64,000 nt of DNA from Lineus longissimus (GCF_910592395.1 NC_088326.1:4531001-4595000), one strand, 5' to 3'; counted from the stretch's first letter, positions 33,621 through 45,830 are shown. The notes: generated from the letters alone by a model not told the origin. Translations and numbers: made by a program.

Positions 33621-35090
33621 GTGTTTGGAAGGGAAAAAAAATCATGTTGTTCGTACCATTTCAAGGAGTAGTTGCTGGTATTTTGAACGCTGATGGGAAT
33701 GATGATGGACATGAAGGAAGACGACCAAATTTGTATTTCTGACAAATGTTTTCAATGTTTTGACAATTTTTATTTGAGGCGAAGTTTATTTCAAACTACA
33801 AGGTGCTTGTGATTTACGGCGCATACAGCGCACCATATAACGGGGATTCCCAAAGACCTTGTCACCAGGAGTACTTCATGCGCACAACAATGCACACTAC
33901 TAAGGTCTCACTAGCCAGTGGTGATCAGGTCAACATTGGTCCCCCTTAAAAAAAAGTTCTTCAATCTCAGACGATTACCATGGATACAAATAAGCCTATC
34001 ATATCGCTATTGCTGCATGTTCAAATGTCGGTGTCCTGGGTATTTTGTGAAGAGGTAGCTCTGACGATTATTTGAGGAAAATATCAGCTTCTTCTGTGCA
34101 CGTCCGCAGTGACCAGGCCTCGCATGCTGTGTATAGCTCAATCGGATGTTGACATGAACTGGTTCCTGTCAGAGTGCACATGTTCTCAAGGTGAGACTTC
34201 GCGGTCAAAATGCTCAAAGAAAAGCCGCAACGGCACCCTATTTTGGTATCAAAATTTAAAATTGTTATTATTTGGCTTTCTCAAGGTGATAAGTAGAAGT
34301 TTATAAAAATATTATTTCACCATCCATGTTAATTGTCAAGTTATAAGGCGGCAAGGTGAAATTTTCAAAATTTTCATCGATGTACAGGGTGTCTCATGTG
34401 TTGTGCTGCCCCCATGTTCTCATGACTGAATTACTTGATAACAATGAAAGCTGGCCAGATGTATTCTAGAAGCGACAAGCTATTCAGAAATGTATAGGTT
34501 TATGTGTGAGAGTGATATACTGCAAGGTCGACAGCCACTTGAACAGGGGTATGCATGAAATGACGTCGCGCCATTTGTGGAGCCAGGTAGGCCCGGCCAT
34601 TGCACTGGCTAGTGAGACCATAGTGCATCGCTCGACATGGGGACGATTTCTGTACGGAGAGCTAACTCTGGTCCAGTCGGAGTCAACAACGAAACAGTGT
34701 GATGATTCAGTCAGATTTAGAATTTTTTTGTCATTAAACCGTCTCCTCAAAGTGACGCCTGTGCACTGATTTTGTCCAACTAAAATACAAGTTCTTATTA
34801 AACTGGCCGGTAAGACCTTATTTTTGCAAATACATGTACATGTACATGTATATCTTCAAAAAGCGTATTCCTGGTATGACCGTCTTTGATCTCGGCCCGG
34901 AGGAAGTAACGTTATTCCCTCACTTCCTCCTGTCCCTGCTCCATGTGGCCGGAATTTGATAAATTCATGGTTGATTGTGTATATCCCCTGTGAGTACCAT
35001 TTTTTCTTTCTGAATAATTTCTGTTGGTGGCCCATATTCAAGCAAAAATGCCACATTCAAGCAATTAGCATGTTTCGTGTTAGAGATAGT
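33621..35090. other. Unassigned stretch
   Basis: No recognisable gene. Small microsatellite ACATGTACATGTACATGTA near 34827. Short ORFs at 34109-34306 and 34484-34769 lack motifs; those at 34484-34769 overlap on opposite strands. Confidence 0.4.
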
Positions 35091-35207
35091 GGGTGATATG
35101 AATAAAGACTAGCAAATGCTTTTATCTAAAACTCCATGTACATTTACACTTGGCCTTTCTGTACAAAATTGAAGTAAAAGCTTTGCTAGCCTTTATTCAT
35201 ATCACCC
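35091..35207. repeat. 117-bp foldback MITE with AGT flanks
   Basis: Inverted repeats of about 25-30 bp: GGGTGATATGAATAAAG at the left and its reverse complement at the right, with CTAGCAAA inside. It is flanked by AGT at 35088-35090 and 35208-35210, a possible 3-bp target duplication. Confidence 0.7.
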
Positions 35208-37236
35208 AGTGCTTTGGATTGGAATAAGGAAAAAGTTTATAATATTTTTCATGAGCTATATGATGGGTGTATTGCGTTGCCATTGCCGAAAATATTTTTG
35301 GGAAAATCAAGCTTTTTTCTACCAAGGGCAAGGCCCGATTTTTTTTTTCAAAAAGTTTTTTATTCAAAAAAACAACATATTTACATTCCAAAATTTTCTC
35401 AGCCTTGCTTATTTGTATTTTCAGGCGTACAAACCGATTTTGTTTGTGTTCATAGCCAAAAATGCTTCCGTGCACAAGTCCATGATAACGAACCACGTGA
35501 CCGCCAAAATCTCTACTTTCTCGTGAAAGGACTCTATACATAGTGTACAAGTCACGCACCTGTATTAAACCAATAAGCTCGTGGTTGTACGAAAAGTCAA
35601 GTGCGGGAGCAATAGGGATATGGAAGTTGTTCAAAATAAACGTATAATCCCACTGTTTTGTATTAAATGTAGTCAGCTCGCATCACGTTTGCACTCATTG
35701 TACGCATCAGCGTATTCATTTATTGATTGTCAAATATTTAATGTTTTGAATGTTAAACATTGGAAAGAAAACAAACCCTGCAATCGATTTCGATGGATTT
35801 ATGTAATCACTACTTGTTTGTGACATTGAGGTCTGATAGTCAGTTATACCTTCATTGCAAGAGCTTTTCGTAATCAAATGTGTTACTACCGAAGACTACT
35901 TGGCGAAATGACACTTCACACGCCTACGTACCTTCTCGTGAACCGCGAACTGACAAACACAGCCAAACTTTGACGTGCTGTTATCCATGTAGGGCAGAGA
36001 CAAGTATTCATCCACGACCGGAAGTGTTGCACAGAGCTTATCAAAATGTCAAGTTGAGGTGACTACGTGGCTCGGATGGATCAAGGGGAATTAATTCTCA
36101 ATCTGTGGTTGATTCTAAATCTACAGAGTCAGGCCACCACAGAAATATGCTTTTTGATAATATATTCAAGAAAATGTGGTCTCACTGGTCAGTTTAGAAC
36201 TTGTACTTTGATAGGGCCATATCAATGGGCGAGTGTCGATTTGACGGATATGCTGTACAGAAGTAATATTTTTCTCATGCAATTGCTGTTGGAATATTGT
36301 AGAATTTTATTACGGTATTTGTAAAGGGTTCTTTTTAACACGTATCAAATCGGCCCTAGGGGTAGTTTCTTTACCAAAACCTATGTACAGCAATGTACAC
36401 GTTCTGTACACAGTGTCTAATACAGAGCTCTTGCCAGAAATTGACACCGCTAGGTCTCAGTTCTATCGAGAACCCTGGATGGAGCTCATGCTCCAAACCT
36501 TTCAGCCAAAGCGCCCTCGGTTCGGGCCTTCATTTACTGGTTTTATTCATCTTATTGTCGCAATTTAACATGAATTTGAGCATTGTCAATACAGAAATAT
36601 AAAAAAATTCTTCAGCGAAGCCTGAATAGTCATTTTGGGGATCACCTGGATAGATTATATATTTTACTGGATATTTTGCATTCATACTTAGCACAGGAGT
36701 TGATCGCCACGTAAAAAATCAGCCTGAACCTTTCATCCGGATTAGTTCAGAAATAATCAGTAAGGAGAGAAAAATGTCCAAAATCAATGTACTATACCTC
36801 AATGTAAAAAAATACGTAAAAAATGGTTGTCACTAAAATGAGAATATCCCGTTGAATTTGTTCTCGAAACAAGATTCGATAAAAATGTCAAAAGCGTCAA
36901 ACAATCTGACCATTAGTTTGCGCTCCAGAGCCACAAACGATGCGGACAAAACGTCTTCCTTAAAGATACCATAGTATCTAGCTCTGAGCGCCTAAAGATA
37001 ATGTGGTAATATAGGGCATTTCATCGAAGTTCAGAATCTTCTATTTAGGTGTTTTTGAACCTCATTTAAATACCACTTCTTTATTTGTTTTTAAGTACTT
37101 ATTATACTTTAATTTAAATGTATATCAAATCAGTTAAACTAATGTCGGCATTGTCATTACATGTATATTGTAGGCACCTTGGAAATTCGTCTCTTCATTT
37201 TCTGATCTCGAACAGCAAATTATTTCTATATCTACA
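35208..37236. other. Unassigned AT-rich stretch
   Basis: The longest ORF is 145 codons on - (35197-35634); it overlaps ORFs in two + frames, contains a lysine run derived from a poly-T tract, and starts inside a MITE flank, so I do not treat it as a gene. The remaining ORFs are shorter than 90 codons and lack motifs. Confidence 0.4.
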
Positions 37237-38660
37237 GTATTATTAGGGCTTGTACTCTGAGGCTACATTATTAGGGCACGTATTCTGTTGCTTCATTATT
37301 ATGGCATTTACTCTGAGGCTACATTATTAGGGCATGAATTCTGTGGCTACATTGTTAGTGCATGAATTCTGTGGCTACATTGTTAGTGCATGTCTTTGAG
37401 GCTACATTATTAGGGCCTGTACTCTGAGGCTACATTATTATGGCATGTATTCTGAGGCTACATTACTATGGCATGCATTCTGAGGCTACATTATAATGGC
37501 ATGTACTCTGAGGCTACATTACTATGGCATGTATTCTGAGGCTACATTATTATGGCATGTATTCTGAGGTTACATTACTATGGCATGCATTCTGAGGCTA
37601 CATTATAATGGCATGTACTCTGAGGCTACATTACTATGGCATGTATTCTGAGGCTACATTATTAGGGCATGTATTCTGAGGCTACATTATTATGGCATGT
37701 ATTCTGAGGCTACATTATTATGGCATGTACTCTGAGGCTACATTATTATGGCATGTATTCTGAGGCTACATTACTATGGCATGTCCTCTGAGGCTACATT
37801 ACTATGGCATGTACTCTGAGGCTACATTATTATGGCATGTACTCTGGGACTACATTATTATGGCATGTACTCTAAGGCTACAATACAGGGCATGTATTCT
37901 GAGGCTACATTATTATGGCATGTACTCTGAGGCTACATTATAATGGCATGTACTCTGAGGCTACATTACTATGGCATGTACTCTGAGGCTACATTACAGG
38001 GCATGTATTCTGAGGCTACATTATTATGGCATGTATTCTGAGGCTGCATTATTAGGGCATGTATTCTGAGGCTACATTATTATGGCATGTACTCTGAGGC
38101 TACATTATAATGGCATGTACTCTGAGGCTACATTACTATGGCATGTACTCTGAGGCTACATTACAGGGCATGTATTCTGAGGCTACATTATTATGGCATG
38201 TATTCTGAGGCTACATTATTATGGCATGTATTCTGAGGCTACATTATTAGGGCATGTATTCTGAGGCTACATTATTAGGGCATGTATTCTGAGGCTACAT
38301 TATTATGGCATGTATTCTGAGGCTACATTATTATGGCATGTATTCTGAGGCTACATTATTAGGGCATGTATTCTGAGGCTACATTACTATGGCATGTACT
38401 CTGAGGCTACATTACAGGGCATGTATTCTGAGGCTACATTATTATGGCATGTATTCTGAGGCTACATTACTATGGCATGTATTCTGAGGCTACATTATTA
38501 GGGCATGTATTCTGAGGCTACATTATTATGGCATGTATTCTGAGGCTACATTATTAGGGCATGTATTCTGAGGCTACATTATTATGGCATGTACTCTGAG
38601 GCTACATTATTATGGCATGTATTCTGAGGCTGCATTATTAGGACATGTATTGTGAGGCTT
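37237..38660. repeat. 28-bp minisatellite, about 50 copies
   Basis: Head-to-tail units containing GAGGCTACATTA and GGCATGTA(T/C)TCT, mostly 28 bp with a 27-bp variant (TTACAGGGCATG) and two common variants (TTATGGCATG and TTAGGGCATG). The variants recur in blocks, for example the TTACAGGG variant at about 37880, 37990, 38160 and 38410, suggesting higher-order amplification. Direct adjacency excludes CRISPR. Confidence 0.95.
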
Positions 38661-39074
38661 TAATCAAGCAGCAATCAGTCAATAGTTACGACGGCAATTT
38701 AACAGGATCTCGATCATTTATATTGTAAAAGCTCACTGTTGTCGAGATAATTAAGGTGCTATTAGCACTAATTGCTTCCACACTCATAAATCGTTTTCCT
38801 TTATGAATTTGTTAATAGTACCGGCGTTCTCTCCATTAAAGGCCATATATCAAGGTTTGAAAACAAGCTTGATACTCATGAAATATGTTGAGGGTTAAAA
38901 AAACAAGATCCCAGACATTAAAAAAATTCTAATAATAAAGTCATTATTTAGTTATTTCAATTTTGAATTTCAAATTATTTGAATTTCCCACCACACACAA
39001 CTTTAGATTAGTTCCACATGTGGCCGCTAGGGATTTTTTGATGACGTAGATCAGGTCAGTCAGAACAAAGCAAG
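38661..39074. other. Unassigned sequence upstream of small acidic ORF
   Basis: AT-rich; no ORF of note. The last 60 bp before the ATG at 39075 (AGCAAGATGG context) may be its leader. Confidence 0.4.
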
Positions 39075-39227
39075 ATGGCCTCCGCATACAGTTCACAGAG
39101 TGAGAGTAGTGAATTTGATGATGTTTTGGTCGATACAGAAGGATATTTAAACGTTGAGCCGTACATGTTCGAGCCATTAATATCACTAGATCATAATGAG
39201 AGTGATCATTCGGACGAAAGTGATTAG
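39075..39227 (+). CDS. Small acidic ORF, 50 aa, P2X7-C-like N-terminus (tentative)
   Basis: Begins MASAYSSQSESSEFDD and contains GYLNVEPYMFEPL, ending in NESDHSDESD. A Ser/Glu/Asp-rich leader followed by a PYxFEP motif resembles the N-termini of the P2X purinoceptor 7-like predicted proteins common in invertebrates; that comparison is from memory and tentative. No Cys-rich domain follows, so it is either truncated or the first exon of something not found. A copy of its last 32 codons lies in the element at 6758-7756. It converges on the THAP exon downstream. Confidence 0.35.
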   Translation: MASAYSSQSESSEFDDVLVDTEGYLNVEPYMFEPLISLDHNESDHSDESD

Positions 39228-40232
39228 AATTTGTAGTTAATCAATTTGCATGGCAGACCTGCCGATATAGCAAAGAAGACATTGATAGACGGTTGCAGAT
39301 GCATAACATGAATGATTTTTGAACAGACTAATGTTGCACAATATTGTTTCGCCTCGTCAGTGTTGTATCGCCAGTTATGTCATGACACTGAACTACTATT
39401 GAAAAGTGACGGTATTATGCACAATCATCTTGACGTGACGATATAATGCCGTGCAACGTTAGATAGGCCTAGATGTCAGATGACAATAATCTGTCATTGA
39501 CAGTGGCTGTCACTGACACTGACCTGTGTCGCTGTCACCTTGCTATGGCTGGAACACAAGAAGACACTATGCGGTATCACAGGCCCCAATAGGACCTACA
39601 CATTATGTATAACAACCCACCTCAGCAACCTCGGGCATTAAATGCAATTGACATGGTTGGAACAGCTGTTTTAACAAGTGGCATTTAATATTCAGTTGGA
39701 TGCAGATATCTGGCTTCATGTGATAATCCGTATCGATAAAGTGATCACTGCAAAGTTTGGCCGAAGGCCCAGGCTTCCAACACTCCAAACGTTTGCACTT
39801 CCGAATCCACAGCTTCCTCCTCTCTCGTTCAACTGGCTTTGGAAATTCATTAAAATGGGTCCCATCCGTCATTCGATTGTTCTTTGTGCTATCCTTGACA
39901 CAATTCGGAGCCACACAATACACCATATTGAATGAAACACATTACTTCCAGGTGTGCATAATTAATTAAGGCCCTCCTGCTTTTATGATTGCATGACATG
40001 TACAGATAACCTGATCTACATCACAACTTTTGCTGAACCCGCCGCCTGGCTCTAACAAGCCAGTTGCTAGCCTGATTAGGTAATCAAGTTGTCAAACACA
40101 TAATTGGCTATATCTTCAAAATGGATGGAGCTAATTGCATTTGGTTTTCTGTATTGTATAAAGTGTTAGGTACACTTTCGAAATCGTCTTACAGCAGAAA
40201 ATGGCAAAAAACCTTGATATATGGCCTTTAAG
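39125..40232. repeat. Segment shared with 6951-7719
   Basis: Near-identical to the interior of the Harbinger-like element at 6758-7756 apart from the 39762-40089 stretch. The full version here retains the THAP exon, so it looks like the source or a less-deleted relative. Confidence 0.85.
39603..39926 (-). CDS. THAP zinc-finger exon
   Basis: The first exon or stand-alone ORF encodes a C2CH THAP domain: MVYCVAPNC at the start, HFNEFPKP, KLWIRKCKRL, GPSAKLCSDHF and DTDYHMKP. The order Cys-x4-Cys ... Cys-x2-His and the conserved Pro/Trp/Phe are as expected for a THAP DNA-binding module, found in host regulators and in P-element-like transposases. The last 20 or so residues may be intron read-through; GAG followed by GTGGGT near 39620 is a possible donor. 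No transposase core was found nearby. The C-terminal part of the domain survives in the captured copy at about 7500-7577, while the N-terminal part is deleted there. Confidence 0.7.
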   Translation of the reverse strand: MVYCVAPNCVKDSTKNNRMTDGTHFNEFPKPVERERRKLWIRKCKRLECWKPGPSAKLCSDHFIDTDYHMKPDICIQLNIKCHLLKQLFQPCQLHLMPEVAEVGCYT

Positions 40233-40711
40233 TGGTTAGAAGTCGTTGCATACACATTATGCCTATTGATAACATTAGAGAATCGATTCCCAAGATTGCC
40301 GAGAATCTTATCAGGCCTTCAAACTTACCAGGCAGCCTAACCTCGATAGTGCTACGTGAGGCCAAGGAAAATTGCTGCCTCACATGAAAAACAGCCAAAA
40401 TGTGCGTTCATTGGTAAATTTTCTGAAGTAAACTGTGTTCATCTGATAACATGGACAATATGACATCATATAATGCACTGAATTTCGAGGTAAAATACCA
40501 GTAACCAGCGGGTTACTCTGTGGTGCACGCACAAAATTAATCCATGCATTCATGCTTTTATTGAAGATCCTTATTACCAGATGAACACAACGATATTTCG
40601 TTGAAAGACTCTAACAACACACTCGATTATATCTCGATTACAATCTGCGCGGCGTTTTACCATTAGTTAATAAGATATGATGTTGGCAAATAGCATTTAT
40701 GGCTGACGTGT
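40233..40711. other. Unassigned stretch
   Basis: No gene or clear repeat seen. Confidence 0.4.
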
Positions 40712-41034
40712 ATGGCTGGCGTGAGTGGACAGAATTCAGAATTATGCCACGGCATACATCGGAATTGTCATAAATCGACCAATCAAAACCTCGGATCTCG
40801 TGAATTATGCCACGGCATAAACAGGAATTGTGGACGGAAGGGCAATTTATTCCGCACCATAAATAAAATGATTGCCATTTTCTGATTGGTCGAATTATAC
40901 CACACCACAATTCCTATTTTTGCCGAGATTATTCACGAGATCCGATGTTTTGATTGGTTGATTTATGGTGCACCACAATTCTTATTTATGCCGTGGCATA
41001 AATCTGAATTTTGTCCATTCGCGCCAGCCATAGA
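40712..41034. repeat. Foldback element, arms about 150 bp
   Basis: Imperfect inverted repeat: TATGGCTGGCG(T/C)GA at the left pairs with the right end at about 41030, and TTATGCCACGGCATA recurs in both arms as an internal palindrome. ORFs on both strands across it mirror each other and are not genes. Confidence 0.75.
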
Positions 41035-41216
41035 CTTGCTGTGCAAAAGTCCAGTCAAGTTCAAGTTGCCATTGTTTCATGGAAATTATAAAATGATGAT
41101 TGTTTTCGGTCGATGGCACGTGCACATACCTTTTCCGAGCAATTGTTTCAAATTTTTTTAGAAAAATTAGATTCTTAAACAAGATTTAGAGCGACAACTC
41201 GATCAAAAACGTGATA

Positions 41217-41381
41217 CAGTGGAACCTCCCTTAGTTGACACCTCTCTATTAAGGACACAAATATTGGTCCGGATTTGGTTGTTTCCTATCTACTGGATAG
41301 GACCTCTCTAATCTGGACACCTCTCTATTAAGGACAGTACTTGTCAGTCCTTAGGGTGTCCTCAATAGAGAGGTTATACTG
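41217..41381. repeat. Pogo-type MITE, 165 bp, TA duplication
   Basis: Begins CAGTGGAACCTCCCTTAG and ends ATAGAGAGGTTATACTG, flanked by TA on both sides (41215-41216, 41382-41383). It contains two CACCTCTCTATTAAGGACA blocks. Same length as the copy at 42331-42495. It lies upstream of the PAN exon at 41427. Confidence 0.8.
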
Positions 41382-41426
41382 TAGTTCTCACAATCTAATG
41401 ACACGTCTAGCTGAAGCGGTATCGCG

Positions 41427-41732
41427 ATGTTGACGTGTAGCTATCCGGAAAGAAGGGGTCTTGACAGGCTACCCTGCGAGTCCTTGCCAGATCACGCTAT
41501 TACTGGCATATATAGGAAAGTGAACGTTAGGACTATTGATATCAGCATTTACGAGCCCAAGAACAATATTTCCACAGAACTCAACTGTGCCTCGTTATGT
41601 TTTTCGATCGACTGCCTGGCATTCGTATTTGAGTCATTAAGTTATATTTGTTGGCACAACGTCTCGAGGTCGATAATTCGGAAAAAGAAATGGCGTCCGC
41701 TGTTGCAAGACAGCCAGTTAATGGCCAAGAAG
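41427..41732 (+). CDS. PAN/Apple-like exon of the 41-43 kb gene
   Basis: Open for 102 codons from a Met at 41427; the true exon may start later at an internal acceptor (for example after ATATCAG near 41550). It holds the PAN pattern LNCASLCFSIDCLAFVF...YICWHN with the Cys-x3-Cys-x5-Cys spacing. It ends MAKK with donor GTGTGT in phase 0, the same end and phase as the PAN exons at 26428, 30601 and 54846, which argues for a common origin. The partner is the long exon at 42694-43451. The intervening intron contains a pogo MITE. No clear signal peptide. PAN modules are mostly extracellular binding domains; ligand unknown. Confidence 0.55.
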
Positions 41733-42330
41733 GTGTGTTGCAATCTGAAGGAGACCAGCAGGGGCAGAAGCTCGCTACCTCACTCACCAGTGTGGTGATT
41801 CAAGTGGTATCAACTGTCTGAGGAAAAGTTGTCTCGCTCCAAGCAGACGATGTTTTCAATTCAAACTATATTCAATTGCGGCTCGTTAGTGAAGTCAAGA
41901 GCCACTAAGTCTGATTATCAACTTGTTCATCATGCTGTGGCGAGGTGGCGGGTATGAGTCTGAAGGCAATTGCATTGTATTGCCTCGTATATTTTTAGTT
42001 TTTGTACACACTAGGTAGATGTTTGAGTTTGCTGTTTTTCATTATCATCGTAATTTGGTGATTAACCGCTTTCCAACATAATCGTCTGTATCGTATGAAA
42101 AATGTTCATTGAGCAGTTTGGTTCATTATCGGTTTGCTGCTCTGTTTTAAAGGGACAATATAGGCAGCAGGTTGAGGGTTCTATTGCAGCAACGACCAGG
42201 CTAGCAACGCTAAACCAAATTTACGTCGATTTTAGGCACCATGGGGAAATTGGAGCCTGGTATGGATTATTTCCCCGAGTTAAGTTACTTTTCGGGGTCA
42301 TTATAGCAGAATGTTGCCCAGAGTTCACTA

Positions 42331-42495
42331 CAGCCGAGTGGAACCTCCCTTTTCTATCAACATGATTAAGGGCAACCTCTCTATCAAGGACAGTAGTTTT
42401 GGTCCCAAATCGGTTGGTTTTATTCAATTCGACTTCTCTAATCGGGACACCTCTGTATTAAGGACAGCATTGTCCTTGACAGAGAGGCTCGACTG
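42331..42495. repeat. Pogo-type MITE, 165 bp, second copy
   Basis: Starts CAGCCGAGTGGAACCTCCC, ends GAGAGGCTCGACTG, flanked by TA (42329-42330 and 42496-42497). Same family and length as 41217-41381, more diverged. Located in the presumed intron of the PAN gene. Confidence 0.75.
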
Positions 42496-42693
42496 TAATA
42501 ACATTTGCACATTTTGTCGCTACAAAGGACATACTAGGTACGTGTAAACAAGGCCTTGTCCATTATTTGGTAAAGTATTCAGCATCATACTCGTACCACC
42601 CATTTCAGGATATTGTATCATGATAGATATGAAGAGTCAAGTTCTAATTAATTATATTTGTAGTGCATTTTATGCTCTTGCTTTCTCTGTTAG

Positions 42694-43451
42694 GCTGTAC
42701 GACGAGTGATTTGAATGAAATTATGGATTTTCACATGGTGATGCCAGATTTGAAGCTGCTATCTTCGGGAACGAGTGACCCAGAATGGCGACTAATGCAT
42801 AGGACAATAAGAGAGTTGGTCGGCGTCTTTTATGAATACAAATTTCGATTATCTTACATTATGCGACATGTCTTTAAACTGAAACTTCAAAATAATGAAG
42901 GATGTCCACATGGTTTTTTGTTATGGAATGCCGGAGAACGCGAGTGGGTCCTTTATTCCACACTAGGTACGCCAGTTGCAAGTGTCGCCGGTAGATTCTG
43001 CCCTGGCCGGCCTTGCAGAAATCACGAATCGGATACATCTTTTAGCACTTCTCTATTCTTGGAAAGTTTAGAGTCGAAAGAAGGTATGCTATTAGTGACA
43101 TTCATGAATAAGGTTGGTGAAAGTACCATTTACTGTACTGTAGTGAGTTACAGGTTCATTAGAGTCGGGAATAAGCTGATACACACGCGATTACAAACAG
43201 TCATCAAGAAAAGAATTTACAATTCGCCGTCGAAAGAAAGCAAATATTGGGTGAACTTGCTCATCACGCCACACTATGCGGGCATACTTCTTGCTCTCCA
43301 AATAAGAATCGATAGGTACAAATATACAGTTCATTTTTATCTTCTACGACAATCGGCGGGCTTTCTCAAGGAGGAACTAAATGAGACCTCGTTCCCAGCA
43401 TTATTTACTATTTATCATATACCCAAGGTCGTTATGAAAATTCATGTGTAG
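42694..43451 (+). CDS. Long terminal exon of the 41-43 kb PAN gene
   Basis: Open for 251 codons to a stop at 43449-43451. A pyrimidine-rich acceptor (GCTTTCTCTGTTAG) precedes GCTGTACG, giving the same phase as proposed for the array copies. The product is beta-strand-rich with blocks such as KLKLQNNEGCPHGFLLWN, GMLLVTFMNKVG and NLLITPHYAGILLAL, reminiscent of beta-propeller blades, but I recognise no named family. Alternatively, translation could start at a Met in the tract (MLLLSLLGCTTSD), which would mimic a signal peptide; I prefer the splice interpretation. Sequence similarity to the array copies is weak; the link rests on architecture and phase. Confidence 0.5.
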
Positions 43452-44037
43452 GATGAGTTTAACGATGATTCCTTCTAAAACATATTGGTATGATTTAATG
43501 TTCCGATGAGCTGGAACAGGATTCTCATTCTAAAACAGCACAAGATCTTCAAGACTTTGATCAATTTGAAATTGCTGCGGACCAAATTGGGAATGTTATC
43601 ATGAAGTATGCTCTTGTTGGAACCTCTGTCGCTCAGCTTTATCGCATTGTCCCCGATATCTATTGAATGGAATTCGGGAGGCAGTGGAGACCAATTCATC
43701 AGTTGGTGCACTGGATGGTCCCGAGCCGGGATTCCAGCTGATTCTTCTTCACAGAATCCAGCTAAACCACTGAATGAATCGAAAATCTATCACCAAAGCC
43801 CCATACTAATTTAATCTAGCGCTTTAACTACATTTTTTCTTCTTCAAAATTCCGAACATTTCGATGACGTTGAAGCGTTTTTGTCTCCGTAATCGCGTGT
43901 TTCGAGGGGTGTTTGTGCCCCACGGTCTAGTCTAAGGCTGAACTCTTTACTGCACTTTGCAGCTGAGGAAGAAATCTGCTGTGGTTTTTATTGGAGGCTA
44001 TCTATCGCGCACACTCCCCCTGCTTGCGTCAAGTACG
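43452..44037. other. Unassigned stretch downstream of the PAN gene
   Basis: Likely 3' untranslated region and intergenic sequence; no gene or repeat recognised. Confidence 0.4.
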
Positions 44038-44337
44038 AAAGCAATGCCACGTGCTTTCCTGAATATGATTGAGGGAATATTCATGACATTAGTTAGGTAA
44101 GCAATGCCACGTGCTTTCCTGAATATGAATGAGGGAATATTCATGACGTTAGTTAGGTTAGCAATGCCACGTGCTTTCCTGAATATGAATGAGGGAATGT
44201 TCATGACGTTAGTTAGGTAAGCAATGCCACGTGCTTTCCTGAATATGAATGAGGGAATGTTCATGACGTTAGTGAGGTAAGCAATGCCACGTGCTTTCCT
44301 GAATATGAATGAGGGAATGTTCATGACGTTAGTGAGA
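44038..44337. repeat. 60-bp minisatellite, 5 copies
   Basis: Five exact-length 60-bp units containing GCAATGCCACGTGCTTTCC and GAGGGAAT, a few percent divergent. Because 60 is a multiple of three, the - strand stays open as a 20-residue repeat, but this is probably incidental. Confidence 0.95.
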
Positions 44338-44766
44338 TCAGCTGAAATTAGCCAATGGTGCTCGTGGAATGGTGCTTGGGCAAAAAAGGTTGCATTCATC
44401 AACATACATTGATATGGCGGACGTCGTTTTCAAGGAAGACGATTTTTCAGAAGTCTAAGCCATAGTAAACCGAAGAACTTAATGGTTGACACTCATTTTT
44501 TAAGATAGGTATTTGTAGCTTCACAGGAGAACGGTCACTATAAGAATTATCCAGAAAACAAAAATAATTTACTTACAAAAAGTATAAATTATTTTAGCAT
44601 TTTGCCGTGATTGTCCGGTTTAATTAGAATGATTTCCGCGTGGGGTGGTGAACTGAGCTATAGTAACCAATGCGACTCTACTGATTTATTTCAGGGAATA
44701 AACAACGGATTTTATATTCAGCAGAAAGAGCATCCTTAACTTCATGGTCTATAACTGGGACTGAAA

Positions 44767-45297
44767 GGGTGGATGTCGTCCTGGGTGCCGACAAATGGTA
44801 CCCAGGTTCGAGATCGACTGGACAATAAGCACCCTGGGTGCCATTACACTAGACAAATAGCCCCCAGCTTCTTTTTGCCTGGCTTACGGATCTTAGGGAC
44901 GAGGACGTTTCTTGCAATCTCGTTTTATCTCGCGCCGTGGTACTTGTGACATTAGCAGTGCGCGAAATAAAAAGAACAGATAAACAGAAAAAAACGCGTT
45001 TAGGCCTAAAGGTCTTTGAAAGCACATTTTGGATGATTTATTCAGAAAAGGAGTATAGGAGGGATATATCCGAAATGTGCTTCCAATGACCTATAGGCAT
45101 AAACGCGTTTTTTTCTGTTTATCTGTTCTTTTTATTTCGAGCATTGCTAATGCCGCAAGTACCACGGCGCGAGATAAAACGAGATTGCAAGAAACGTCGT
45201 CCCTAAGATCCGTAAGCCAGGCAAAAAGAAGCTGGGTGCTGTTTGTCTAGTGTAATGGCACCCAGGGTGCTTATTGTCCAGTCGATCTCGAACCTGG
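44767..45297. repeat. Large palindrome (foldback), arms about 220 bp
   Basis: The arm at about 44799-45029 is the near-perfect reverse complement of about 45081-45297, separated by some 50 bp. Shared words include ACAGATAAACAGAAAAAAAC, TTGCAATCTCGTTTTATCTC and CCAGGGTGC. The outermost 40 bp (44767-44806, GGATGTCGTCCTGGGTGCC) recur inverted at about 47955-47993. Confidence 0.85.
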
Positions 45298-45687
45298 ACG
45301 CAAGGGCCCAACGCGCCGCGTAGCGGCAAAAAAGCGAAGCTGGCGAAACATTTATAACGGGTCACCGTCACTTATTATTGGACTTATAGCGCATTTACGG
45401 GGTTGCAACTATTTTGCTTTATAGTGTCACCAGGAAAGAAAAGCATGCGACCTAACGCCGATCTATTTGTATAAAGTGATAATTGGAAGGTATATAGTAG
45501 GAAATATCAATAAAATAATCATTCCATGTCGTCTTTTGAGGGCATTTTTGATTGTAAAAAATATATGTGTACGTCACCGTAGTCTCGCCAATGATAATTT
45601 TATCAGAGCAGTCTCGCGCAAGTAGAAGTTCTTTACCTGTTAGTTCTTCACTTATTAGTCTCAACGTCTGGCGCAAAGCCAGACGTT

Positions 45688-45830
45688 TTCCATTACGATT
45701 TCACTACGATGTTTGACAAGAAGGAGCAGTGCGCGAGATATGCTAATGAGCAGACTTCCCTCGCTTGAGTTTCTGAAGAATGTTCCATATCGCGCTAAGC
45801 TCATCACTACTGATTATGACAGGCGTGCAA
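45688..45830. repeat. Direct duplication, copy 1 (second at 47163-47303)
   Basis: About 140 bp nearly identical to 47163-47303, containing GATTTCACTACGATGTTTG and GAGCAGACTTCCCTCGC. Short ORFs across it differ in frame between copies and are not convincing genes. Confidence 0.8.

Noticed and set aside
35197-35634. 145-codon ORF on -
   Set aside because: Overlaps other-frame ORFs, contains low-complexity lysines from a poly-T tract, and lacks motifs.
37237-38660. CRISPR-like direct repeats
   Set aside because: Units are contiguous without spacers and the DNA is eukaryotic.
42663-42693. Signal peptide at the start of the 42.7-kb ORF (MHFMLLLSLLG)
   Set aside because: The hydrophobic residues come from the pyrimidine tract of a good splice acceptor, and the upstream PAN exon is in the right place.
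43998-44405. ORF of 135 codons on - with a 20-residue repeat
   Set aside because: It is the translation of a 60-bp minisatellite; openness follows from the unit being a multiple of three, and there is no start context, domain or splice signal.
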